The notes beneath the pieces were generated by a model. It was not told the origin of the DNA. It saw nothing but the letters and a program-made list of their open reading frames with translations, and searched no databases. Shown piece by piece: positions 25,301 through 34,447 of a stretch of DNA of 64,000 nt; positions within the stretch are counted from its first letter, which is position 1; each line of letters begins with the position of its first letter. The position numbers were made by a program, and so were the translations under genes. Source of the stretch: Melanocharis versteri. Its lineage: Eukaryota > Chordata > Aves > Passeriformes > Melanocharitidae. The stretch spans positions 57,357 to 121,356 of the forward strand of contig VZTG01002265.1 in the NCBI GenBank assembly GCA_013397845.1, written 5' to 3'.

Positions 25301-25953
25301 ACAGTTCAGCGTGAGCTGAACTTGTCCATGGGCAAGACCTTTGTGAATTTGATTTTGCATTTTATTTATTAACAGGCCTGAAAGTCCCAGGAGACCGCTC
25401 ACAAATAAAAGCAAACTGAGAGACAGTTTGAAGGCTATTAAAAAAAAAACCTCATTTATCAGATGTATTTTCAACCAGTCACTGAAGGACTGAGCACTAC
25501 ACAACCATCACCCTCCCCTCAAGTGATCTCACTGATCTTCAGACTTCATTTAAATATTCTCAGCCTCTCCTCTGCCACTTTTGTGTGGTGTCATTCATTC
25601 AGAAAGGAGCTGGGGGAGATTTTATCAAGGCAGTTGAAAATTTAACTCCTTAAGCTCCACCTCTACCTGGTACATCAATATTTTAAAGACCAAGTGCCAG
25701 TTTCTTTTGCATGAAATTAATTTAAAGCTGAACTGGTCTTAACTGGGAACTTCATCTTTATTTAGCAGAAGTAAGAGAGGGAGGAAAAGGGGGGGAAAAA
25801 GGGGCAAAAGTAGGGAAAAGCCCCCTCTAAGCCTACCTGGTAGAGTTTTATGATGTGTGGGTGGTCGAGCATCTTCATGATCTGCACCTCCCTGTAGATC
25901 TTCTCCAGATTCACAGCATCCAGCTGAGATTTGTCAATGATTTTTATTGCCAC
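3226..25953 (-). CDS. SIK2: SIK2, salt-inducible kinase 2 (exons 2-15; ends missing)
   Basis: This is a Ser/Thr kinase of the AMPK-related family. It is activated by LKB1, restrained by PKA, and phosphorylates CRTC co-activators and class IIa HDACs in the cytoplasm. Fourteen minus-strand exons join in frame to 714 codons that follow mammalian SIK2 almost residue for residue. Visible in order: the ATP lysine in VAIKIID (exon 2); catalytic HRD in IVHRDLKAENLL (exon 4); DFG and the T-loop threonine in LTTWCGSPPYAAPE (exon 5); a UBA-like segment across exons 7-8; PKA/14-3-3 sites HRSSFP and RRPSTI (exon 8), RRHTL (exon 10) and RRASDTS (exon 11); a 9-residue polyQ (exon 13); and the Q-rich segment QKQSQLQAYFNQMQ (exon 15). 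Exon 1 with the glycine loop, and the C-terminus, are in gaps. The DFGFGNF spelling and whole-length match favour SIK2 over SIK1 or SIK3. Confidence 0.97.
3763..3854 (-). CDS. SIK2: SIK2 exon 14
   Basis: The exon is 92 nt and encodes KPSLLSKAQNTCQLYCKE through LQEHR. Its acceptor is TTGCAG/AAG and its donor AG/GTGAGAG. It is nearly identical to the human exon. Confidence 0.95.
4441..4720 (-). repeat. Minisatellite at the SIK2 exon 13 splice donor
   Basis: About ten copies of a 21- or 31-bp unit fill the start of intron 13. On the minus strand each unit carries CTCCAG/GTACCCCTG, which is the actual exon 13 donor (boundary at 4709), or a close variant. One unit at the far end has GTGCC instead of GTACC. 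Unit lengths alternate because two spacer forms occur. Since 31 is not a multiple of three, use of different copies would change the frame. Confidence 0.9.
4709..4840 (-). CDS. SIK2: SIK2 exon 13 (polyQ)
   Basis: The exon is 132 nt and encodes EESS, nine glutamines from a pure CAG run, then EAPSAFPNGAHPPLLPRRQ and SLETQYLKHRLQ. The end matches human SLETQYLQHRLQ. The first part diverges from the human segment and is mostly the CAG run. Confidence 0.9.
5315..5478 (-). CDS. SIK2: SIK2 exon 12
   Basis: The exon is 164 nt and encodes [20 protein letters not shown] and continues through YEQMGSEEEPSLTS to NSPAQ. The acceptor is CCAG/GA and the donor CACAG/GTACTT. The first half is essentially identical to human; the second half diverges. 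Confidence 0.95.
5677..5961 (-). CDS. SIK2: SIK2 exon 11 (third PKA site)
   Basis: The exon is 285 nt, starting with KVYSLDENSSLGSIDSEYDM (human KIFSMNDSPSLDSVDSEYDM). It carries MQALSSQKREAHNRSP and the PKA/14-3-3 motif RRASDTS, equivalent to human Ser587. The donor is CAAG/GTAACC. Confidence 0.95.
6556..6936 (-). repeat. 48-bp in-frame minisatellite duplicating the SIK2 exon 10 donor
   Basis: Five near-identical 48-bp units (about 6697-6936) are followed on the minus strand by shorter degenerate units down to about 6556. Each full unit encodes EVTNQLVMVPGTG plus the splice donor CACAG/GTACGGG. The copy nearest the exon body is ancestral because its flank reads RRHTLAEVTNQL as in human. About nine copies of GCACAGGTAC occur, and the five full units all place GT in the same phase. 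Confidence 0.93.
6900..7128 (-). CDS. SIK2: SIK2 exon 10 (first-donor form)
   Basis: With the first donor (GT at 6898-6899) the exon is 229 nt, and the join reads NQLVMVPGTG-KVYSLDE, collinear with human NQLVVMPGAG-KIFSMND. It contains CLLDPVPPVVMRKGCQSLPS and the PKA/14-3-3 motif KRRHTL (human Thr484). Identical downstream donors in the same phase could extend it by multiples of 16 codons, so the 3' end is the least certain boundary of this gene. Confidence 0.88.
7153..7237. repeat. 17-bp tandem repeat, about 5 copies
   Basis: Units resemble AGCTTTGTTCTGGGCCC, in SIK2 intron 9 some 25 bp upstream (minus-strand sense) of exon 10. The array sits where a branch point and polypyrimidine tract would be expected. 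Confidence 0.8.
9346..9510 (-). CDS. SIK2: SIK2 exon 9
   Basis: The exon is 165 nt (55 codons). It begins AQAVVPSVNLHSQNPRLLQ and ends QGEAAFMEEERVETPK, parallel to human QAEAAFMEEECVDTPK. The donor is AAAG/GTACAG. Confidence 0.95.
11278..11770. repeat. About 97-bp tandem repeat, 5 copies
   Basis: Repeated segments share GAGATCCCCACTAAAGCC and AGCACAAGCACAGGAC, spaced about 97 bp apart in SIK2 intron 8. Copies differ by scattered substitutions. No open frame or hairpin of note was seen. Confidence 0.85.
11881..12033 (-). CDS. SIK2: SIK2 exon 8 (UBA end, two PKA sites)
   Basis: The exon is 153 nt (51 codons). It starts SLQNKSYNHFAAIYYLLVER, the end of the UBA-like region, and continues with HRSSFPVEQ and RRPSTIAEQTVAK, the equivalents of human Ser343 and Ser358. 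Confidence 0.96.
12538..12823 (-). repeat. 19-21-bp minisatellite at the SIK2 exon 7 donor
   Basis: About fourteen units of the type GGGGGTAAAACACTCAAAT (minus strand) run from the exon 7 boundary into intron 7. The functional donor GGAG/GTAAAACCCAGATGGGGG is itself the first, variant unit. This is the same arrangement as at exons 10 and 13. Confidence 0.88.
12823..13043 (-). CDS. SIK2: SIK2 exon 7 (kinase end, UBA start)
   Basis: The exon is 221 nt and encodes CEHLIRRMLVLDPCKRL, IKEHKWMLVEVPAQRP, then EYNEQVLRLMHSLGIDQQK. It carries the end of the kinase domain and the start of the UBA-like segment, and ends on a complete codon (VE). Confidence 0.96.
13289..13412 (-). CDS. SIK2: SIK2 exon 6
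   Basis: The exon is 124 nt and encodes [20 protein letters not shown] through RIPYFMSE in the kinase C-lobe. It is identical or nearly identical to human over its whole length. Confidence 0.97.
13684..13932. repeat. AT-rich tandem array in SIK2 intron 5
   Basis: Repeats of about 18 bp built on TACTGTAATATTTTACATT are organised into a higher-order pattern with ATTTAAATGTAAACTG spacers. The array is strikingly AT-rich against the surrounding introns. ATTTAAAT and TTTACATTTAAATGTAAA are self-complementary, so cruciforms are possible. Confidence 0.88.
15366..15578. repeat. About 32-bp tandem repeat, 6-7 copies
   Basis: Units of the type GATCTGCAGCTTCAGAAAAA followed by TCAAAGATTCC or TCAAATATTCCA lie in SIK2 intron 5, about 65 bp past the exon 5 donor. 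The unit does not include that donor. Confidence 0.87.
15643..15767 (-). CDS. SIK2: SIK2 exon 5 (activation loop)
   Basis: The exon is 125 nt and encodes (D)FGFGNFYKSGEPLTTWCG then SPPYAAPEVFEGQQYEG to LDIW. It holds the DFG motif, the LKB1-phosphorylated T-loop threonine and the APE motif. Confidence 0.97.
16436..16620. repeat. 60-bp tandem repeat, 3 copies
   Basis: Three consecutive copies begin GTGACAAACAGGGCTCAGGC and continue with a CCAGCTCTGGATTCCTCCCA-like half, in SIK2 intron 4. The period of 60 bp leaves an open frame, but no splice sites fit it. Confidence 0.88.
17452..17545. repeat. Polypyrimidine tract
   Basis: An almost pure C/T run of CCTTTTTCC-like blocks lies in SIK2 intron 4. 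Mirror-like homopyrimidine runs of this length can form triplex DNA; nothing else was seen. Confidence 0.75.
19270..19293. other. Assembly gap (24 N) within poly-A
   Basis: The gap is flanked by an A-run on the left and a longer A-run of about 33 on the right. This is a homopolymer assembly break and the real length is unknown. Confidence 0.97.
22388..22549 (-). CDS. SIK2: SIK2 exon 4 (catalytic loop)
   Basis: The exon is 162 nt and encodes (D)YLASHGRLSEPEARRKF, ILSAVEYCHSRKIVHRDLKA and ENLLLDNNMNIKIA. The HRD catalytic loop is intact. Confidence 0.97.
22590..23240. repeat. About 210-bp tandem triplication in SIK2 intron 3
   Basis: Three diverged copies each contain GATTTCCCCCA, then AAATTAGC, ACTCAAACC, TTGTTGTTC, a purine-rich block, TGGCTACCTG and TCAATATTTTCACAACA. 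Copies start near 22600, 22825 and 23060. They are non-coding. Confidence 0.85.
23770..23932. repeat. About 53-bp tandem repeat, 3 copies
   Basis: Copies share GGCTTTGTTAGCCTGTGTTT and TTAATTAAAATATCATTTAG, in SIK2 intron 3. Confidence 0.85.
24968..25031 (-). CDS. SIK2: SIK2 exon 3
   Basis: The 64-nt exon encodes VMETKSMLYLVTEFAKNGEI plus F, the kinase hinge region. The acceptor is CCCCAG/GTG and the donor TTCG/GTAAGC. Confidence 0.97.
25837..25953 (-). CDS. SIK2: SIK2 exon 2 (ATP-binding lysine)
   Basis: The exon is 117 nt (39 codons), VAIKIIDKSQLDAVNLEKIY to HPHIIKLYQ. It includes the catalytic lysine and the C-helix. It begins in phase 0 after TCTGCAG and joins an exon 1 that is not visible. 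Confidence 0.97.
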
Positions 25954-26161
25954 CTGCAGACCAACAGCAAAAGCCAGGATTAAAAACTCCCCCAGCATCC
26001 TCCTCGTGAGTTTACCCTCCTTAGAAAGGGAATGATGCAGCCCCAGGTAAATGAAAGCCTTCTGGGGAGTTCTGAAACACAAATCCCAGAATGAAAAATA
26101 CAGCAGGACAGCATTAAATGTGTCAGGGGTCCCTGGGAGGGGCTGCAGGGCCTCAGTCACA

Positions 26162-26310
26162 TCAGCACGTGAGAAAAAGCAGGTTTTCCACGAGAAAAAG
26201 CAGGTTTTCTGTGAGAAAAAGCAGGTTTTCCGTGAGAGAAAAGCAGGTTTTCCATGAAAAAAAAAGCAGGTTTTCCCTGAGAAAAAGCAAGTTTTCCATG
26301 GAATGGAAGG
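26162..26310. repeat. 21-bp tandem repeat, about 7 copies
   Basis: Units of GAGAAAAAGCAGGTTTTCCAC with one or two changes per copy lie in SIK2 intron 1. Confidence 0.9.
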
Positions 26311-29074
26311 CACAGAACACGTGAGGGAAGCCAGTGCTTCAGGTGCTCTTAAATCATCAACTGAAGACCCTGCAGTGACCAAAATCTTCTTAAAAAGCTC
26401 GGTGGTGCCCATTTCTGGAGTCAAGGTGGCAAATCTGAGTCCCACAGAATGCTGTTTTAAGGGAAAAACTGTTTGGCTCCACACAAATAAGCCAAACCTA
26501 GTGGATCCATGCAGTTCCGGCTGTGACATGTTTAATTAATTAATTGCTGTTATAAAAGGGTATCTGCAGTTCATCCCTTCAGAGAAAAAACTCTGCAGAT
26601 AAATTGATCAGTCAAACCTTGGAAACACATCTCAATTAGTTCACAAAACACATCCTGGGCCTGCTGACCTTGTTTTTAGCCAATAAATGCAAAGCGAAGG
26701 TAACCAGAGATGCTGAGGGGACTAAAAAGCCCCAACAGAAGATATTTAAAATTGAAACCAAGAAGAAAGTGAAAACACAACCCCTGCACATGCAAAGGGT
26801 AAAAATGAAGATGCTGAATACATAAATGGTGTTTATTCCCCCTGAATGTCACGTTGTTAATGCTGAAGCAGGAGCAAACAATGTAAATCCCACGAACGCT
26901 TCCAATTATACCAGAATTTCACAAACTATTGAACACGGGAGAGCTGCTGCACAGGAGACAGAAATCCACAGGAGGTGAACCTCATTATCTGCACTAACAC
27001 TGATTATGGGCCCACCTGAATTCACAATTAACCATTTACTGACTTCAGTTCACTCTGCTTCTTCCTTCTTTAAAAGCACCTCGTCTTTCCCCAACCCCCA
27101 GGAAAGTGAGTGAATAAACGGTAAAATTTGTGCAAATCTGAGGTTGTTTTGAAGGTGCAGGATGTGCTTTTACAGAGCTCAGTTACCCAAAACAAACAAC
27201 AACTTTTTTGTTTTGTTTTGTTTTCAAAAGAGAGGTGTGGGATTTTTTTTTTGACATCTAAAATTTTGAGCAAAACAGCTTTTCAGTCCAACAGCTCTAT
27301 GAAAACCTAATACAAATGTATAATAATTCTGATATATGCAGCCATTTAAAACAATCAAAAGAGGTTCCCAGCCTATGGAATTTTCAGCACTAACCACGAG
27401 TTATTCCACTGCCTTTTTTCTTCAAAACATGGAGCTGAGAGATATAATGGAACTGTGATGCTCAAGGTGGCAAAACCTAAAAAATTTCAAGCCATCCTTT
27501 ATTTTGTGTTTTAATGGGTTTATTTCAATAACCTCATGCTCTAGACCATGCAAATCCAATGTGGATCACCTGCTCCTGTTTCTTACCTCCTCATTTTATT
27601 CCTGTTCCTTGTATAAAACTTATACTTTATATCCAGTGTAAAACTTGGTAATAAAGGATGCAACTAATCATTGAGGCAGCTTTAGGGAAAAAAACCACCA
27701 CACAAAACCTTTGAGTCTCCCCTAATTTAAGCTCACACTTCATCAAATAACTCCTGGTTGCCGTTGAGTTTTTGCAGGATTTCGAAGTTTAGGAAGAAAC
27801 CTCTTCCCTAGAAAGTTATAAAGTGTCAAAGCCATCTCAACAAACCACAAAATTCTGAGACGTCAGGAAATATTTATTAAAAACAACCCTTGTGTCCCAC
27901 TTCTCCTTTTGCTTTCATGAATATGGCACCATCTCTGGGATCAGGACTGGCTTCTCCTTCCTTCTGCACATCTCCCCATGACCTGGTGACCTCCAGATTT
28001 CAGGGAGTGCAGCTCACTGTTTTCTTATTTCCAACCCAATGAAAGGGTTAATCTGCAGCAATCTGATATTCCCAGCAGAAAATGGGAATTCATCTCCCAC
28101 TCAAGGTATCTCCAATCTTTTAGATAGAAAAACTCCAGGTCTCTGCAGTTCCCAGCTTCCAACAGCCACAAAAAGTCCATCAATTTTTTCACTTTGGTTT
28201 CCCAGATAACAGGAGTTTTCCCTAGAAGCCCCTGGATAACTCATTTGTCCTTTTCCTTCCACTCCACTTCTTTAATAACAAGCGCCTGCTGCAGTTTCAT
28301 GTCTTCTTTAATCGTGTCAGTTCCTAAAAAGTAATTTTATAGAAATAAAAATGTGCGCTTTTGCATCTTTACATGGTTAAAATCCTTCCTTCCTGAGCAC
28401 CAACCAGGAAAACGTGATTAGAGGCAAAAAGAAGCATTAAAAAAAGAATAATAAAAAAAGGAATGTGCCATATAAATTCGGGATCATGGCTACAGCTCCT
28501 GGTGTAACTCTCACTGCCCTTGCTGGCCAAGAACAGTGAATCATATTCCAACATTTCCTACTTTCTTCCTTTTCCAGAAGTTTCCAATCCCATCTCCTTG
28601 CTGCACACATTTAAAATAAAACAACCCTGCAGGAGTGCTGAAAGACTGAAAGCAAAACCTCCCTCAAGGAAACGAGTCCCACGTCTGGAGCAGAATGGCT
28701 CCAGAAAAATCCCCTTTCCAGAGTTCTGAACCATTTCCTCACAAACAGAAGGGCAGTGCAGATGTGGAACGGGGCACAGGAGGTTGATGCTCCACAGAAA
28801 CACGAAGTGATGTCCATATAAACATTCCCAAAATTCCAAACAGGACTCGGAGGGAAGGACTTGGATGAATGCTACCACAGAAATGCCTTCACCAAGGTAC
28901 CACAGATAATCCTTACAATCTTATAAAATTATTAACTTTATTAACTCAGCCACCACTGAACTTGGGGGCTCCAAAAATTCTGTTTGATGTGACTTCGGAT
29001 ATGCTGGAAAACGAATGGTGCTGGAGCACTGTGGAATGAGCAAACCACCTGCGACCTCTGTTACCAAGCTAAAA

Positions 29075-29150
29075 GATTTAAAATTAAAATTTAAGTTAAA
29101 ATTTAAGTTAAAATTCAAGTTAAATTTAAGTTAAAATTCAAGTTAAAATT
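29075..29150. repeat. AT-rich 18-bp tandem repeat
   Basis: Alternating AAATTTAAGTTAAAATTCAA units, about four or five copies, in SIK2 intron 1. Confidence 0.82.
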
Positions 29151-32100
29151 CTGTGCTGCTGCAGCCACATCCTGCTCAAAAACCCCAAACCAGACTCCCT
29201 GAGCTGCACCATTCCACGGACACATCACCAACACATTCGTGTTGAGTAACCACAGCGACTTGAAACATCTCTGAGCACAGCTCCACCACAAATTCAGAAT
29301 ATCCTGAGCTACAAACTAATGGAGAACGAGCTGCATTTCCAGTTTAAATGGGTTTTTCGCTTAAAAACCTCACCACGTTACATCAAACCATGCTTTGTCT
29401 TATGATGTGGAGTTTTTGGGGCTGTTAAAAAGTTGCTGTTGAGCACAGAAAAGAAAAACCTACTTGAAGGAAAAAAAAAATCAAAAATCCTTGCGCTTTG
29501 CAAGCCTTGTACAACTTCAAGCATGTATAAAATATGTCCATAAAATGTATATTCTATAGGAGAGGCAGCACAGCAGCAGCTGCCACCTCTGCTCCTGCAC
29601 TCAAATGCAGATTAAATACCTCACTTTATTCTTTATTCTGCATCTTCATCTCGCCAGGACCAGGGAAGACTTTAGAGAAGAGCCACTTGAAAATACTTCA
29701 AATCCAGCAAAGTCTTCCCAAGGATGTGAGAAGGAACAGGGAATTCAGCAGCTCCTTTTTGTCCACGAGCTCAGCTGTGTCTTGATGACAGGAAAAGGGA
29801 TGTAATTCTTCGAGGTGGAGAAGCTCCTTCAAGCCACGGAGCAGTTTCCTATCTGAAAAGTGTGTTCTGTTCCTAAACATGCAGCTTGCCAGCAACTACT
29901 GGCAACAGCTTGAAACAAACAACAAAAAAGCCCCGAATTTCTCTCTCTAATGTCAGCACATCCTTCATCTGACAGGGAAAACCAAAAGGGAAAAGCAAAA
30001 GGGAATCCTCTGCCTTCCCTGATCTCCCCCTGTCACTAGCTTTTGCTGCTTAAGGAGTTACATTCCAACAGATCTTTGCAGCTTTCGTGGTTCCTTCTCT
30101 TTGAAAAATACAAGGAATTGCACATATTTCCTTCCCTCTTTCACTGAAGGCCCAGGGAACTGGAGTTTGCTCAATCCTCCCCTGACATCTGGCAATTGAA
30201 GCTGCCAAGGAGTGAGGATGAAATGCTTGTCAAGAGAAGATGAAAGTTCTTCTGCTCCTCAGCTACTCCAACTTTCAGTTTTCATTGGTTTTGTTTTATT
30301 CATTTAATCCTTGAAAGGAAAAACAAAGGGAAAAAGCAAACACCCAAATAAAAAAAACCAAAACCACAGCGCAACCTCCCGCTACAAGTTCACGTTCAAA
30401 CAGAGCTTTGTCCCTGCAGGTTACAGAAATTCAGATTTGTTAACCCAGTACATTCTTAAAATAGATAAAATGCATTAAAATTAACAAGCACAACTTCCTG
30501 CAGTCTGGAAAAACTCCAAATTGTGCTGTGTAGCACAGGGAGCTGCTGTCTCTGCTGGAGTTATTCGCTCTGCAAGTACCTGAGCACACCTGAACTGGTG
30601 CCACAGATCAAATCAGGGGCTGAGGGTTTGTTTTTTATATTATTTTCCAGAAAAAAAATAGAAATTCCCTGCAACAGCAGCCAGGTGAAAGCAGACCTGG
30701 GATCCATGGGGACATCCAGGTTTTATTTTCACCTGGGGAGCAGCGAGCAGCGTTCCCCTGCAGGTGATTAATCCTTAGAGGGAATTAATTAAGGGGCTTG
30801 GGGGTGGTTCACAAATTCCCTGCTTTTTCCAAGCAGCACCTCCCCCTATTCCAAACCTCTTCCTTATTTCACACCTATTCCAAACCTTTTCCTTACTTCA
30901 TTCCCATCAAGCAAATCTCCATCTTCTCCAACTTTACGCTTCCAATTATTTCTGTTCTCTCCTCTCCTCCTCCTGAGGAAAATCTCTGCTCATTTCCACG
31001 CCTCATTAGCAGGAGCTGCCCTGGGATCACAGGATTTCTGGGCAGCAGGATAAAGGAAGGAGCGTGGCAGGAAAAAGCCACGTGGCCTCCACTCAAATGG
31101 CACCAAACACCCAAAGGAGCCAAGCAAAGGTCGGGTTCAGCCCCCCCTGGGTGGACTGGCAGTAAAAAGGGTCAGGCAGCACCTCTGTTCCTACAAATCC
31201 TCATTAATCCCCTCATTTTCCCCAACTTTCACACTTCTGTTTGGCTGTTTAGGATTTTAGGGTTGCATTAACTCAAGTTATGATTTGTGATTTTGCTTGC
31301 ACACACCCTGTGTTGTTCTCCTGCCTCGTGTTTGATTGCATTTCATTCTCACCTCTGCTAACGATTTATGGCAACAATTTCATCCTCTCTTCTGTAGTCT
31401 GAATGGATTGTACACAATCCATACACCCAAGGTAATAAGAGCCCATCTTTTTTAATTTGATGGTTGTTGGCTAGGCAGAGTTGTGTTAAAAAAAAAAAAA
31501 GCGCAAATATTTTGAAGGTCAAAACCATATAAAACACAGTTTCAAAGTACCAGTGCTAGAAAAGCTCAACAACAAACAGGTTTGAATGTAAAGGGTTCAA
31601 ATCAGGAGATTCAGGGGAAACTTCGACAAGGAGTCCCTTTAAAATAAGTTTTTTGAGCAAGTCTCAGCAGCATCACAGCCTCTTCCCGCAGCACAGAGCT
31701 GGGGGTGCACCAGCACAGCCCTTCCAGGACCTGAAAACTGAATATTCTTCCACTGGAACTTAAGCAACAGTTTAGAACAAGCTTGAAATATGAAAACCCT
31801 TCAGTCTGGAGCCGTTACCAAGCAGGATTTCCACTTTGTGTGCTCAGGGATCCAACAATCAGGTGAGCTGCTCCATACTGGAAGTGCCTATTCCAGAGTA
31901 TTTGGCTGGAATTAATTTCCTCTGACATCACCAGAAGTGATCTTAACAGGGTTCCCCTTCCTCAAAGATTGTGTAAATACTTCCAGCAAGCAACTCAGCA
32001 ATTCAGTTCCAGAGAAACTCTCTTGCATCTCTCACTGCAGAAGTCAGAGCTGACTCAAAAAATCAAAGACCTTGACAAAAAACCTCCAGCACAGGCAAAA

Positions 32101-32913
32101 CTGCTGTAAAAATCCCATAGAAGATAAAAAGGCTGCAGGCTGGACAGAAAAGCTGGTTAAAAAAAATTCAAGACTAACAGAATTCAGCAATTCCTTAGGA
32201 CACAGATGAAAGGATCATCCAGGAATCCGGGAGCTCTTAAACTCTGTGTTTTCTGTGACCTTTGTTATTTTGAACAATGCTAAACAAACACGCTTTCTAA
32301 AACGACAATAAAAATGAAGATTAAAGTTTTCATCTCCATCACAAAGCCTGCCAAAGAAATGAGGACTGAAGAGAGAATGACAACTGAGTGTCTTCAAGTG
32401 AAGCATTTGCAATCCTGGCACATGGCACCAAACTTGGAAAGGGAACACTGGCACTGCTTGGCTCTCCAGCGAGAGCAAGGAAGGGCTCAAAAAGAATCGA
32501 GTTTATTATGAACTTGAGAAATAAGGCAGGAGGAGAACTTTCTTTCAATCTCTGGGATGCAAAGCTCATCAATCACAGCGTGGCCAGAGCCCTGTTAGCA
32601 CCAGGGATTTGATTTCCTTAACGGAGCTCCAGACTTCAGGGCATTTTTTTCCCATCCCTGTAAGGAATTATTTTCCCACACAAGCCCACGGCGGTGAATA
32701 ATTGCAGGCCTTTCCAGTCTGCACTCCGGACAATATTTTAATGACTTTTGTCAGGTACAGAGCAGCACAGGAACCTCTTCTTCAGTCAACAATGAGAGCA
32801 ACCAGAAGAAAGGCTTACAAAAAGCTCACCTCTAGGTGTAGCAACTAAAACTACCTAAAACAACACAGAAGAGGAAGCTGATCCTTCAGAGCCATTACTC
32901 TCATCAGATACCT

Positions 32914-32948
<35 letters not shown>

Positions 32949-33510
32949 TGAACACGACTACATTTTTCACCCAGGCAGACTGACAATCAATTTTTGTTTT
33001 ATGTAAAGCGCCAGGTATTGACAATAATCACCGGGTAATACACGGGGACGGTTAAACAAAGAGGCTAAAAATGGTTGGATTTGGCGAACTTGCAGGATGC
33101 TGCGCTGAAGAATCCAGCACACACACACAAGTTCCTCTGCCGAGACAGATAACCCAGCATTGCCCAGGTCAGGAAACCCTAAAATAACCCAGGGCATGAC
33201 GGCGGGGACAGCACAAGCTTCGACCCTTCCGTGGGAGCAGAAAGTGCCGCTCGAGCAGCACCGGAGCATCCTCGGGGCGACATCCCGGGGGTGATGCCAC
33301 CCTCCAGGCGGTGACATCCTGCGGGTGGCATCCTCGGGGTGGCATCCTGGGGATCACACCCGAGGGGCGACACCCTCGGGAGGCGTCGTGCCGCCCTTCC
33401 CGGGGGGATGCGAGCAGGAAAACCCCCCGCCCCGGCGGCCGCTGCCTCGGTCCTCCGTCCCCGCGGGAGGTGCCGGAAGGGACAAAAGCGGCGCGGAGCG
33501 CGCTCGGCGA

Positions 33511-33764
33511 NNNNNNNNNNNNNNNNNNNNNNNNNNNNNNNNNNNNNNNNNNNNNNNNNNNNNNNNNNNNNNNNNNNNNNNNNNNNNNNNNNNNNNNNNN
33601 NNNNNNNNNNNNNNNNNNNNNNNNNNNNNNNNNNNNNNNNNNNNNNNNNNNNNNNNNNNNNNNNNNNNNNNNNNNNNNNNNNNNNNNNNNNNNNNNNNNN
33701 NNNNNNNNNNNNNNNNNNNNNNNNNNNNNNNNNNNNNNNNNNNNNNNNNNNNNNNNNNNNNNNN
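33511..33764. other. Assembly gap (254 N), probable site of SIK2 exon 1
   Basis: The gap sits in extremely GC-rich repetitive DNA at the expected position of the first coding exon. Its size allows the roughly 135 coding bases needed. Confidence 0.9.
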
Positions 33765-34108
33765 GTGCCACCAGCCCCGGGGGACAGCCGCGGGAGCCGC
33801 GCTGGGACAGCGCCACCACCGCCACCACTGCCACCAGCCCCGGGGGACAGCCGCGCTGGGACACTGCCAGTGCCACCACTGCCACCACTGCCACCAGCCC
33901 CGGGGGACAGCCGCGCTGGGACATCGCCACTACTGCCACCACTGTCACCGACCCAGGAGGACAGCCGCGCTGGGACAGCGTCACCACTGCCACCACTGCC
34001 ACCAACCCAGGGGGGCAGCCGCGCTGGGACAGCGCCTGTGCCACCAGCCCCGGGGGACAGCGCCAGTGCCACCAGCCCCGGGGGACTCCCGTGCTGGGAC
34101 ACTGCCAC
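33765..34108. repeat. GC-rich minisatellite in the SIK2 promoter region
   Basis: Imperfect units of about 50-60 bp combine CCACCAGCCCCGGGGGACAG, CCGCGCTGGGACA and CACC-ACTGCCAC triplet blocks. The array abuts the gap and may have caused it. All three minus frames stay open through it because of composition, giving spurious ORFs of more than 300 codons. Confidence 0.9.
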
Positions 34109-34244
34109 CACGGTGCGGCTGGGAAGCCACCGGAGCGGCCCCTCGGCGCTGGCATCGCCCAGCCGAGTGCCCTTGCCGGAGGAAGGTCGCCTGGGGCAGG
34201 TGGCACAGGAGCGCGTCCCGCTGGTTCGGGTGTCTGCAACCCCT

Positions 34245-34447
34245 GCGCAGCGCTGTCGCCCTGCACGGGGAGGAGTTCCGGCTCGCATTGGGGTGGAACC
34301 TGGTTTCTTTCAGTTTATGGCCATTGCTCCTCGTCCTGTCACACGGAACAGAGCCTGGCACCATCCTCTGACCCCCCTCGGAGGTGTTTATGTGCCTTGG
34401 TGACATCCTCCCTCAGCCTTCTCTAAGCTAAACCCAGCTCATTTTTG
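34245..34447 (-). mobile_element. CR1 LINE fragment
   Basis: The plus strand reads as the reverse of a CR1 3' region, with landmarks CCATTGCTCCTCGTCCTGTC, AGAGCCTGGCACCATCCTC and CCTCAGCCTTCTCTAAGCT. These are hallmarks of avian CR1 non-LTR retrotransposons. It is truncated and diverged. Confidence 0.75.

Larger units (their letters stand above)
25954..33510 (-). other. SIK2 intron 1 (no gene seen)
   Basis: This is the largest SIK2 intron, of moderate to low GC content. It contains a 21-bp minisatellite at 26.2 kb, an 18-bp AT-rich array at 29.1 kb and a poly-T run of about 27 at 32.9 kb. Its 5' end near 33.2-33.5 kb rises sharply in CpG as the promoter is approached. I saw no additional coding exon or RNA gene. 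Confidence 0.7.
33170..34200 (-). promoter_or_regulatory. SIK2: SIK2 CpG island / promoter, holding hidden exon 1
   Basis: CpG density rises abruptly here, interrupted by a 254-base gap. SIK2 exon 2 begins in phase 0 and must be preceded by an exon encoding the N-terminus and glycine-rich loop (about 45 residues). I searched the visible flanks in all minus frames and found no GTLGKGNFAVVKL-like sequence, so exon 1 should be in the gap. The exact start site cannot be placed. Confidence 0.65.

Noticed and set aside
33169..34426. Several 340-370 codon ORFs on both strands
   Set aside because: They cross a 254-base gap and a GC-rich minisatellite that keeps all frames open; no domain, no conserved residues.
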